Assembly: GCA_020793555.1 (NCBI GenBank)
Contig: DQIO01000297.1
Coordinates: 1 to 15,321, forward strand
Source of the DNA: Methanosarcinaceae archaeon
GTDB taxonomy: Archaea > Halobacteriota > Methanosarcinia > Methanosarcinales > Methanosarcinaceae
DNA length: 15,321 bases
Reading direction: 5' to 3'
Shown here: piece after piece, positions 1 to 7,034 of the stretch
Layout of the letters: each line of letters begins with the position of its first letter
Numbering within the stretch: position 1 is the stretch's first letter
Notes under the pieces: model-generated
Seen by the model: the letters and a program-made list of their open reading frames with translations, nothing else
Told to the model about the DNA's origin: nothing
The model's database searches: none
Translations under genes and position numbers: made by a program

Positions 1-257
1 TGGTTTGTAGTGCAAAGTGTTTGATATTTGATAAACATCAAATCTGTGTAAATCCTTGTAAATCCGTGTCTGAAAAATAACTGGATTTTGGAACTGTGCC
101 GTAAAGAACTATAAAACATTTTAAAATTATAATTAAGACGTTCGTAGTATTGATTTTGGTTACCACCCACCACAAGGCCGGGCGGAGCAGACTTAGACGG
201 GCACACGGGCAGAGTTAAGGCAAGAGATTTCTTTATGTTTCTTCATATATGAGGCAA

Positions 258-279
258 TGGCATTTCAATCGAAATGCCA
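258..279. repeat. perfect 9-bp inverted repeat (hairpin)
   Basis: TGGCATTTC and GAAATGCCA form perfect 9-bp arms around a 4-nt loop AATC. It lies about 110 bp past the mcr terminator hairpin. It may be a back-up terminator, the terminator of a neighbour beyond the left edge, or a protein site. It is not followed by a long T tract on either strand. Confidence 0.5.
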
Positions 280-370
280 GTGGCTCAACTAACTCAATGT
301 TGATGAGATCAATAATTTTTATTGCTAAAAAGCCACAGCTACGCGTATCCTGTTTTCATGACAATATAAT

Positions 371-406
371 AAAAAAAAAGAAAAAAGTAGGCAAAATGCC
401 TACTTT
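371..406 (-). terminator. mcr operon terminator
   Basis: Read on the minus strand, 12 bases after the mcrA stop codon, there is a perfect hairpin with 10-bp arms (plus-strand arms at 384-393 and 397-406, core AGTAGGCA/TGCCTACT) and a 3-nt loop. It is followed directly by a long T-rich tract, about 15 T with one interruption (A-rich at 371-386 on the plus strand). Archaeal RNA polymerase stops mainly at U tracts, so this is a convincing end point for the highly expressed mcrBDCGA transcript. Confidence 0.8.
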
Positions 407-417
407 AAATTTTGTGT

Positions 418-2130
418 TTATTTTGCTGGGATGATAAGTGATCTCTCACCAGCTGGCACGAACTCTCTTATTGCACCTCTACCGAATTCTCTCCTAGGCT
501 GAGAGAAGTCGAATGGCAACAAACTGTCTGCGAAGCAGAGTTTGATAAGTGGGTTCACTGCGAATGCATCTCCACGAGTGGAGTGTGCTGCTGATGCGAT
601 ACCGCCATATCCACCCTGGTGACCTACGTTCATAGCGTAGTTAGGGTAGTTTGCACCACGTAGTTCAAGAGGCTCTCCTTCGTCTGACTGGTAGGAGAAT
701 ACGTTGGTTGCACCACACTGGTCCTGCAAATCGAAACCGAAGAAACCGAGACGGCCGTGTGCTTCCTTGTGGACGTACATTGAAAGGTACCATCCGGAAA
801 GACCTGCGTTTCCGTTTCCGGTTGCAAGAGCTGTTGAAACACCTGCTGCTGCTGCAAGCATAGTTGCTCTCTGGGATCCACCGAAGTGGTCTTCGAGTAC
901 AGTTGGGTATTTCTCGTAGTTCTCCAATCCGTAGATTGTGGATTCGGTTGCAATGTCCTTTACAGTCTCTATGGTTGCTGGAGCTTTTTCTCCACCAAGG
1001 TCTGCTGCACCATTGTACTTGTCGTTGATGTAGTCTACATCGTAGTAGGTGTTCTCATCAAGAACGTTGTTGGTGTACGCTGCTGTTGCATACTGAGTGA
1101 AACCGACACCACCAGACATGTATGATCCTAACCAAATCTGGTCGTAGAGCATACATCCTGCACCGACTACCTCAAGGGAAACGTGTGCTGGGTCTTTCTT
1201 GTCTACACGGCTTGTCTGAATGATATCAGCCATGTGACCGAAGGACAATCCACCAGGTTCGTTTGGACCACGTGCACGGCGTGCTGGAAGCATTTCGGAC
1301 ATTGAAACAAGTCCTGCGTGCTTTGCACTGAATGCGAGATCTGCTACTGCTGCTTCACCGGCACACATGTTGTATGCTGCAATGAATGACATACCGACCT
1401 GCATTGCCATCCATCTGGATGTCTGTGCACCATCAGTTGTTCTGCTGACGATTGTTGGTATGTGTACAGCCTGCCATGTGGTCTTGCCAATGGATGCTTT
1501 AAGCTGTGCTGCCTGTTCTGCATCGAATTCCTTGTTGATGTTGACAACAAACTGGCTGTCAATCTCATCTGCAAGTTCATCGTCACCGGAGTAGACTTTG
1601 ACGTAACAGTCATCTACAAGTCCTGGGTGAGTCTCAACCATGTGTTCCTGAACAACCGCTGCACCAGGCATTGCGTGGTTCACTACTTCAAGGTAGTGGT
1701 TGATTGTCTCAGGTGTTACTTCCTTACCAAGACGCTTCTCAAGTGTCTCGTGTGCGAGGTCAAGACCTACTACACAGGATCTCCTGATATCATCCCACAT
1801 CTGCTGCATTGCTGCATTGTTGACGTAGTGAAGGTCGTCTGGCTCACAAACGATGTCGGTACCGGAGAGCATGTATGGTGTAAGTGCTCTCTGACCGAGA
1901 GGGATACCTGCACAGTGCATGTTAGGATTGTATGCTACAAGTCCTCTCTTCTTTGCGATTGCTGCACCGGCATCTCTCATCTCTATCTTTCTTGGACTCT
2001 GTTCGATACCAAGTCTGAGGTACTTTGCGGTCTTGCCTTCAATAGTACCGCCAGACTGCTTGTTTGTACCAAATTCTTCTGTGAATTTGATTTCCATTGC
2101 TCTTTTGAACATTACTTCTCTATCTGCCAT
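418..2130 (-). CDS. mcrA: methyl-coenzyme M reductase subunit alpha
   Basis: Catalytic alpha subunit of methyl-coenzyme M reductase, the cytoplasmic (alpha-beta-gamma)2 nickel enzyme that converts methyl-CoM and CoB into methane and the heterodisulfide. The 570-residue length is normal for the family. Aligning by eye to the Methanothermobacter enzyme, I place the F430 nickel ligand at Gln161 (VVQEHMVE), active-site Tyr347 (GFTQYAT), and every classical modification site: His271 (N-methyl-His), Arg285 (5-methyl-Arg, in [14 protein letters not shown]), Gln420 (GGSQRA), Gly465 (thioglycine), Asp470 (didehydro-Asp) and Cys472 (S-methyl-Cys) in [11 protein letters not shown]. Whether each is actually modified cannot be seen. 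The gene is last in mcrBDCGA, 10 nt after mcrG. Its Shine-Dalgarno GAGGTGAT overlaps the mcrG TGA, which suggests translational coupling. Start is ATG. Confidence 0.99.
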   Translation of the reverse strand: MADREVMFKRAMEIKFTEEFGTNKQSGGTIEGKTAKYLRLGIEQSPRKIEMRDAGAAIAKKRGLVAYNPNMHCAGIPLGQRALTPYMLSGTDIVCEPDDLHYVNNAAMQQMWDDIRRSCVVGLDLAHETLEKRLGKEVTPETINHYLEVVNHAMPGAAVVQEHMVETHPGLVDDCYVKVYSGDDELADEIDSQFVVNINKEFDAEQAAQLKASIGKTTWQAVHIPTIVSRTTDGAQTSRWMAMQVGMSFIAAYNMCAGEAAVADLAFSAKHAGLVSMSEMLPARRARGPNEPGGLSFGHMADIIQTSRVDKKDPAHVSLEVVGAGCMLYDQIWLGSYMSGGVGFTQYATAAYTNNVLDENTYYDVDYINDKYNGAADLGGEKAPATIETVKDIATESTIYGLENYEKYPTVLEDHFGGSQRATMLAAAAGVSTALATGNGNAGLSGWYLSMYVHKEAHGRLGFFGFDLQDQCGATNVFSYQSDEGEPLELRGANYPNYAMNVGHQGGYGGIASAAHSTRGDAFAVNPLIKLCFADSLLPFDFSQPRREFGRGAIREFVPAGERSLIIPAK

Positions 2131-2140
2131 TTATATCACC

Positions 2141-2890
2141 TCAGTTTTTTGGCTGGAATCCATACAGTGTTCTCAGTTCCCATACCTTCTGTGTCCATTC
2201 AATTACTTCCGGATCGGATCTGAATGAAACATTGTCTATACGGTAGAAGGTGGTTCTCTTTGCAGCCTCAGCTTCGGACATTGGTTTACCAAGGTCTACC
2301 TTTCTGTCGATTGGTACACCGACTTGGTCCTTGTCCTCAATGATGGTTCCGTTCTCAAGTCGGCGCCTGTCGAGCATATCGAACATGACACCGTCTTCCT
2401 GAAGACGGAGTGAGTGACCGTGGACAGTACATCCTCTAAGACCGGACAATCCCGGGCAGGACATCTCTGTCTCAAGTTGTACTTTTGCTACTTCTTCCAT
2501 ATCTCTTTCACGAGCTTCAACGACCTGACGACCGGAAAGTGTACCTGGGTCGACACCTCTTGCGTTGATTGCTGCGTGGTAAGATCTGAAGTATGGTGTT
2601 GATGGTGCGTTGTACATTGAATCAGCGAACTGAACGTATCGTACACGGTCACCTGCTTTTGCACCTGGTGTTGCTTCAACAATTTCTCTTATTGAGCATG
2701 CTGGTTCACCCATCTCAGCGAGTGGTGGGTGTGTGCTTGGGTAATCACTACCTGGTGCACGGTGTCCGAGAACTGCAGTTAAATCATCATCAGAGATTTC
2801 TCGCAGTTTCTCAATGTCCCCAGCCATGTGCTTTCTTCTGTTAGCTGCAACGGATGTTGCACCTGGGTAATATTGTGGTTTATATGCCAT
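2141..2890 (-). CDS. mcrG: methyl-coenzyme M reductase subunit gamma
   Basis: Gamma subunit (249 aa) of methyl-coenzyme M reductase, part of the (alpha-beta-gamma)2 enzyme that releases methane in the cytoplasm. It begins MAYKPQYYPG and carries the family-typical stretches LGHRAPGSDYPSTHPPL near residue 41 and SCPGLSGLRGCTVHGHSLRL near 143-162, a region that lines the F430 pocket in known structures. The ATG start has a strong site AAGGAGTG about 6 nt upstream, within the 11-nt gap after mcrC. It is co-transcribed between mcrC and mcrA. Nothing unusual was seen in length or sequence. Confidence 0.98.
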   Translation of the reverse strand: MAYKPQYYPGATSVAANRRKHMAGDIEKLREISDDDLTAVLGHRAPGSDYPSTHPPLAEMGEPACSIREIVEATPGAKAGDRVRYVQFADSMYNAPSTPYFRSYHAAINARGVDPGTLSGRQVVEARERDMEEVAKVQLETEMSCPGLSGLRGCTVHGHSLRLQEDGVMFDMLDRRRLENGTIIEDKDQVGVPIDRKVDLGKPMSEAEAAKRTTFYRIDNVSFRSDPEVIEWTQKVWELRTLYGFQPKN

Positions 2891-2901
2891 TTTAACACTC
2901 C

Positions 2902-3507
2902 TTAGTTATTTTGCATCGGTTTCATTATGGATCTAACATCTTTCACGAGTTCGTTCAACTTGCCTCTTGGACATGTTTCACCACGCGTGATTCCTGTAAC
3001 TATATCCATAATTGTACCTTTGGTTTGAATATCTTCATTTTTTGGTTTTACCAATCTTGTTTTGATCCCGCCTTTTGCGAAATCTTCGAAGTCTGCCGGA
3101 ATTTGGCAAACAACTATCGCAGGGATCTCGACTTGTTCCAGAATTGATCTTGCTTTCTTTACTACATGATCACGTATGTTTCCAAGATGAATAACAGCCA
3201 GTTTGTGCCTTGAGATCTGTGCGACCTCTTCTGGTGCGATCCCAAAGGAACCGGACCCCATATTGGAATCAGGAATTCCCGATCCTGTATTCAGCACCAT
3301 CACACTAACCTGTATATTCTCTCGTCGCATCCCGTATGTGATCTCACACACAGGTTTTGTTATATGTCTTCTACCGGGACTCATCGCAACCGCGATCACA
3401 TCAGGACGACCTGTCTCTGAGAGGGTTCCCCGCTGTGCGAGTCCGCCGCCCCTGCCAAGGCCCATTCCGTGTCTGCAATCTACAACTTGTGTTTCCCGAT
3501 CAAACAT
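2902..3507 (-). CDS. mcrC: methyl-coenzyme M reductase operon protein C
   Basis: McrC (201 aa) is an accessory protein of the mcr operon. It has been reported as part of the ATP-dependent complex (component A3a) that reductively activates MCR by bringing F430 to the Ni(I) state. The N-terminal glycine-rich stretch GMGLGRGGGLAQRG (residues 14-27), preceded by Cys11, is characteristic. Further cysteines are at 54, 134 and 179. The ATG start lies 6 nt after the mcrD stop. Its Shine-Dalgarno AAGGAGTGA is made from the last two mcrD codons and the mcrD stop codon, so translation is likely coupled. I am confident in the family; the exact biochemical step is known only in outline. Confidence 0.96.
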   Translation of the reverse strand: MFDRETQVVDCRHGMGLGRGGGLAQRGTLSETGRPDVIAVAMSPGRRHITKPVCEITYGMRRENIQVSVMVLNTGSGIPDSNMGSGSFGIAPEEVAQISRHKLAVIHLGNIRDHVVKKARSILEQVEIPAIVVCQIPADFEDFAKGGIKTRLVKPKNEDIQTKGTIMDIVTGITRGETCPRGKLNELVKDVRSIMKPMQNN

Positions 3508-3513
3508 ATGTGA

Positions 3514-3996
3514 TCACTCCTTAGAACCAATAATGCAAATCGGATTATTTGATTTCGGGTCTGACAAACCAAGCATTTCTACATTGGCATCAGGACCGTA
3601 TTTCGCATAGTCAGATACAGTTAATCTGTTGTGGAAGTAAAGCCCTTCCTTGAATTCAAATTGGAATGGTAAAACTTTCTCGCATGTTATGCGAACCTCT
3701 TCCTTAACATCAGCATCAGCGACTTCAAGTCTTATTCGGCCAACACTTATTGAAAGTTCAAGTGCCGTATCGGCAATTACAATAACTTTCCTGCCTGCAT
3801 GGCCTACATCTTCTCCGCTTCCAGGTCCTGCGGCTACCGTCATTGGTAATCGTGGTCCATGGATGATTGCTTTTGAAATACCATCTAATGTGCTCAACTC
3901 ACTAAGGAGCATCTGCGCAGTTTCCGGATTAAGCAAACGCTTCGGACAAATTTCAACCTGAATTCGGTTGACTGTTTCTGAATCTGGATCTTTCAT
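3514..3996 (-). CDS. mcrD: methyl-coenzyme M reductase operon protein D
   Basis: McrD (160 aa) is a small cytoplasmic accessory protein encoded in nearly all mcr operons. It associates with MCR but is not part of the mature enzyme, and a role in assembly, cofactor loading or activation has been proposed. Family marks seen here are VNRIQVEICPKRLLNPETAQMLL split over residues 9-31, HGPRLPMTV near 45-53, and a GPGSGEDVGHAGRKV stretch near 57-71. The ATG start is preceded by GAAGG about 9 nt upstream in a 27-nt gap after mcrB, the widest spacer in the operon. The last codons (Lys-Glu-stop) double as the ribosome-binding site of mcrC. Confidence 0.96.
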   Translation of the reverse strand: MKDPDSETVNRIQVEICPKRLLNPETAQMLLSELSTLDGISKAIIHGPRLPMTVAAGPGSGEDVGHAGRKVIVIADTALELSISVGRIRLEVADADVKEEVRITCEKVLPFQFEFKEGLYFHNRLTVSDYAKYGPDANVEMLGLSDPKSNNPICIIGSKE

Positions 3997-4023
3997 ATAA
4001 TAAAACCTTCAGATATTCTAGCC

Positions 4024-5328
4024 TTAAAGAGCTCCTGCAACTGCTGCAATTGGCTCTCTGAATTCTTTGATCGATCCAAACACGTCACCAACAAGGCCTG
4101 ATGTCATCTCAGGTGTAAACATCTGAGTACCTGCATCAAGAGCAACTGCTGCTGAGATACATGGAATACCAAAACCTCTTGAGTGTCTTGTTACAACGTG
4201 GTTACCGTTAAATACACCAGGTCCACCGCCACCATAGATTGAGTGACTGAAGAATGAGAAACCTACTGCAACACCCTGTACCTTACCATAGTCACATCCT
4301 GTTAGACCTGTCTCTTTCTCAATGATATCATTGAAGTAGAGCAGTGTTGAGGATACGTGCTGAGGACTTCGTCCTGCACCACAGTTGACTAATGTTGCTG
4401 CAAGTGTACCTGCTGCTGTGTATGCGTTCCACAGTGGAACATCGTTTGCCTTGTAGAATTTGTATCCGGATGGTGCTGTCTTATCGACTGAAATTACACC
4501 GTCTTCGATTGCTCTTCCTACAATTGAGTGTACTACAGTACCGATTGTACCTGACTTACCGCTCTCTTTTACAGTTTCATACACAATGTTGTTTGCGTTG
4601 AAACCCTGTACTGCGAGACCGAGTAACTGGTGTCTCTCGAACATACCGATTGCATTACCCATCTCGAACTCACCTGTCTGTTCGTAGATTGAGGACAATG
4701 CTGCAGCATTCATTGCGGACTTCTTTGTAATCGCGGCAATGTGGTTAGCCATGATGTTTCTGAGGGAGAAACCAAGACCTTCATTCTGCTGAGGGATGTT
4801 TAAGATAGATGCAACGTTTCCGCCCATCAAGTCCATTGTCTGTGGATAACTTCCCCAGATTGATGCCTTGACGATTGGTGCGTCGAACATATCGGTATTG
4901 AACTGGTCAAGGAGCGCCTGTGTGGCTGCTGCTGCACCCGATGTGGTTGCCGATACATAATCTGCACCTGCGTTGATCCTTGCTGTTGGCACTTGAACGA
5001 GCAACTGCTTGCCGCCGTTAAGAGCCTTTACGTTTGTATCATCACCAGCGTCGACCTGTACAAGGCCTTTGACTGCTGAGGCAATTGCATCTGCATTTCC
5101 GACAACATCGTAGTCAAGTTCACGTCCAAGAATCTGACGTCCTTTACCACCCATTCTGCCGCTTGCAAGCGCACCCTGGATACCTGCCAGGTTGATTGCT
5201 ACAGATCTTTTGGTATCTGTGATAATTCTTCCAATGGCTGCGTTTCTTGTTGGAGCAATGTCCATCAAGTCTACGCCGCTCTTTAACAGTTTTCCACTGT
5301 CGCTGTAGATGTCTATTTTATCAGACAC
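4024..5328 (-). CDS. mcrB: methyl-coenzyme M reductase subunit beta
   Basis: Beta subunit (434 aa) of methyl-coenzyme M reductase and first gene of mcrBDCGA. Active-site residues can be placed by eye: Tyr365 in HSIYGGGGPG (equivalent of beta-Tyr367, which contacts methyl-CoM) and His377 in FNGNHVV (equivalent of beta-His379, CoB binding). The start codon is GTG (CAC on the plus strand at 5326-5328), giving MSDKIDIYSDSG. It is supported by a very strong Shine-Dalgarno AGGAGG about 10 nt upstream and by the family-typical N terminus. It is divergent from mmp10, with a 470-bp AT-rich intergenic region holding the operon promoter. The long untranslated leader this implies may matter for control of these abundant proteins. 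Confidence 0.98.
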   Translation of the reverse strand: MSDKIDIYSDSGKLLKSGVDLMDIAPTRNAAIGRIITDTKRSVAINLAGIQGALASGRMGGKGRQILGRELDYDVVGNADAIASAVKGLVQVDAGDDTNVKALNGGKQLLVQVPTARINAGADYVSATTSGAAAATQALLDQFNTDMFDAPIVKASIWGSYPQTMDLMGGNVASILNIPQQNEGLGFSLRNIMANHIAAITKKSAMNAAALSSIYEQTGEFEMGNAIGMFERHQLLGLAVQGFNANNIVYETVKESGKSGTIGTVVHSIVGRAIEDGVISVDKTAPSGYKFYKANDVPLWNAYTAAGTLAATLVNCGAGRSPQHVSSTLLYFNDIIEKETGLTGCDYGKVQGVAVGFSFFSHSIYGGGGPGVFNGNHVVTRHSRGFGIPCISAAVALDAGTQMFTPEMTSGLVGDVFGSIKEFREPIAAVAGAL

Positions 5329-5500
5329 GTATATCTTCCTCCTATTTTATTATTTAGGAATTTTTCATTTAAGAATCAATCATTGAGCAAGTGTGCTGCT
5401 ACTCATCTAATTTCACTAAATAGAAAGTGCAACAATATGCAATTGTTCAGATTATTTATTCCTATCAGAATTCCTCGCATTTTCATCAAATCTGTAATTG

Positions 5501-5515
5501 TATTTAAACCTTTTG
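5501..5515 (-). promoter_or_regulatory. candidate mcr promoter (BRE-TATA)
   Basis: On the minus strand the sequence AAAAGGTTTAAATA gives a purine-rich BRE followed by TTTAAATA (5501-5508), a good match to the archaeal BRE-TATA pattern. Transcription would begin roughly 25 nt on, near 5478, leaving a leader of about 150 nt before the mcrB GTG. A second candidate, TTTATATA at 5570-5577 (minus strand), would give a leader of about 220 nt. I cannot choose between them from sequence alone. Confidence 0.4.
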
Positions 5516-5756
5516 TGTCAGTCATGATAATCCATTACAATTGAAATATACAATTTGCAACCTTAGCACTATATAAATATATAATATCATGAATGGTTAC
5601 ACAGTCCATACAATTCACACGATTATCAATAAATTATAAGTAGAATTGCTATATATCGATTATCTGTATTTGTAAATATTGCTTTTTATACAGTCAATTT
5701 CATATTAATTATTTATTTTTCACATCTTGTTTGGTTCGCGCAATTGCTGCCCACCA

Positions 5757-5770
5757 CAAAAGTTTAAGTA
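5757..5770 (+). promoter_or_regulatory. candidate mmp10 promoter, near-leaderless
   Basis: CAAAAGTTTAAGTA reads as a BRE (AAAAG) followed by a weak TATA box (TTTAAGTA, 5763-5770). The usual distance puts the transcription start at about 5791-5797, only a few bases before the mmp10 ATG at 5799. No Shine-Dalgarno site is present there, so a leaderless or nearly leaderless mRNA is likely. Confidence 0.4.
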
Positions 5771-5798
5771 ATACGTACATCAAGTACACACGATTGAT

Positions 5799-7034
5799 AT
5801 GGAAGTTGTTGCCGATATTGGAGGAAGCCCCGGAATTGACTGCCGTGGGTTTTGTAAGTACTGTTATTTCAAAAAAGTAACAGATATCCCTGCATTTGGA
5901 TGTAAATACTGTTTTCCGTTCACAAAAGGATGTGATTACTGTACACGGGGCGTCAAGGAATCCTATTCCGGTTTTAAGCCGGTACAGAATGTAATGCAGG
6001 AGGTTGGCCAGACCATACATTTCAGTTCAAAAGAAGTAGACAAATTTACGATCAGCGGTGGCGGAGATATCAGTTGCTATCCACAACTTAAAGAATTGGT
6101 ATCCTATCTATCATCTCAATTCGGTAAACCGATCCATCTCGGATACACCAGCGGCAAAGGTTTCACCAAGAGCGATGAAGCACAGTTCTTCATTGAAAAC
6201 GGCGTAACAGAAGTATCATTTACAGTATTTGCAACAGACCCAAAACTTCGGGACAAATATATGCATGACCCTGAGCCTGAAGCGTCCCTTGATGTCCTTC
6301 GGGATTTTTGCGCACAATGTGAAGTATATGCCGCGATCGTACTCATACCAGGCGTCAACGACGGTGCAGTCCTTGAAAAGACACTCACCGATCTTGAAGA
6401 AATGGGTGCCACAGGTGCAATACTCATGCGTTTCGCAAACACGCGCGAGGAAGGATTGATACTCGGGAACGCACCCGTCATCGATGGTGTTGTATCCCAT
6501 ACCGTTGAAGAGTTTCAACAGATCGTGCGCGACAGTGCAGCACGCCACAGTTTCAGGATCACGGGTACGCCTCTTGAAGATCCATTGATCGGCTCGCCGT
6601 TTGCGATTCGAAATGATAATGAAGCACTCTCAAAGTTGCCGGAAGTAATAAAAGAAGCAACCATAATCACAAGCAGCACTGCCGCACCGCGCCTGACCGA
6701 GATATTCGAAAAACTCGGCGGCAGCGTGAATATAGTACCTGTGGACAAGGATGTGGGTTGTCTTATTACTATAGAAGATATAGAAGCACTTGACCTATCT
6801 AATATAAAGGATACTGTGATCATACCGGGCCGGGCATTTGTTCACGACCCCGAAGTAAAAGCAGTACTCTCGCGTGACGGCGTTGACAGGTTTATACGCA
6901 GAGGCGAGGACACCCTCACAGTTGACGGTGAGATGTCAATAGGCATGACAAAAGAAGCAGTACTGGAACTTGAGTTACAGAGATTTACAGATCTCATTCA
7001 ACAGATCAATGCGCTCGGCCTGCCAATCACATAA
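5799..7034 (+). CDS. mmp10: McrA arginine C-methyltransferase Mmp10 (radical SAM, B12-dependent)
   Basis: Methanogenesis marker protein 10 (411 aa), a cobalamin-dependent radical SAM enzyme that installs the 5-methyl group on the active-site arginine of McrA (here predicted to be Arg285). Residues 15-22 (CRGFCKYC) give the CX3CX2C motif for the [4Fe-4S] cluster. Four more cysteines (35, 38, 45, 48, as two CX2C pairs) fit the mononuclear iron loop that I recall from the crystal structure. SGGGDIS (86-92) fills the GGE-like SAM position, and Tyr116 in LGYTSGKG may be the unusual cluster-ligating tyrosine. The C-terminal half should carry the B12-binding part. The ATG start gives [15 protein letters not shown], as in Methanosarcina homologues to my recollection. 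It is divergent from mcrB and convergent with polC, overlapping its end by 8 bp. Confidence 0.96.
   Translation: MEVVADIGGSPGIDCRGFCKYCYFKKVTDIPAFGCKYCFPFTKGCDYCTRGVKESYSGFKPVQNVMQEVGQTIHFSSKEVDKFTISGGGDISCYPQLKELVSYLSSQFGKPIHLGYTSGKGFTKSDEAQFFIENGVTEVSFTVFATDPKLRDKYMHDPEPEASLDVLRDFCAQCEVYAAIVLIPGVNDGAVLEKTLTDLEEMGATGAILMRFANTREEGLILGNAPVIDGVVSHTVEEFQQIVRDSAARHSFRITGTPLEDPLIGSPFAIRNDNEALSKLPEVIKEATIITSSTAAPRLTEIFEKLGGSVNIVPVDKDVGCLITIEDIEALDLSNIKDTVIIPGRAFVHDPEVKAVLSRDGVDRFIRRGEDTLTVDGEMSIGMTKEAVLELELQRFTDLIQQINALGLPIT

Larger units (their letters stand above)
1..417. other. gene-free region downstream of mcrA
   Basis: I see no convincing gene here. The stretch holds a short hairpin-forming sequence at 26-43 (7-bp arms, 4-nt loop), a short echo of the phrase TGTAAATCC around 48-68, a perfect 9-bp inverted repeat at 258-266/271-279, and the mcr terminator at 371-406. 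A 61-codon open frame at 249-434 is dominated by the inverted repeat and the A tract, has no Shine-Dalgarno site and runs across the terminator into the end of mcrA, so I do not call it. The left neighbour of the mcr operon lies outside the window. Confidence 0.6.
5329..5798. promoter_or_regulatory. divergent mcrB / mmp10 promoter region
   Basis: A 470-bp AT-rich stretch with no credible gene separates mcrB (left, minus) from mmp10 (right, plus). It holds two candidate TATA boxes for mcr (5501-5508 and 5570-5577, minus strand) and one for mmp10 (5763-5770, plus). The heptamer TACAATT occurs four times: at 5536, 5549 and 5609 on the plus strand and at 5496-5502 on the minus strand, the last one directly after a candidate mcr TATA box. 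A binding site for a regulator is possible but unproven. Confidence 0.6.

Noticed and set aside
249..434. 61-codon frame after the mcr operon
   Set aside because: It has no Shine-Dalgarno, its codons come from a hairpin and an A tract, and it crosses the mcr terminator into mcrA.
1462..2227. 253-codon and 102-codon plus-strand frames opposite mcrA/mcrG
   Set aside because: They are antisense shadows of strongly conserved mcr genes; the translations are cysteine-rich, low in plausibility, and lack ribosome-binding sites.
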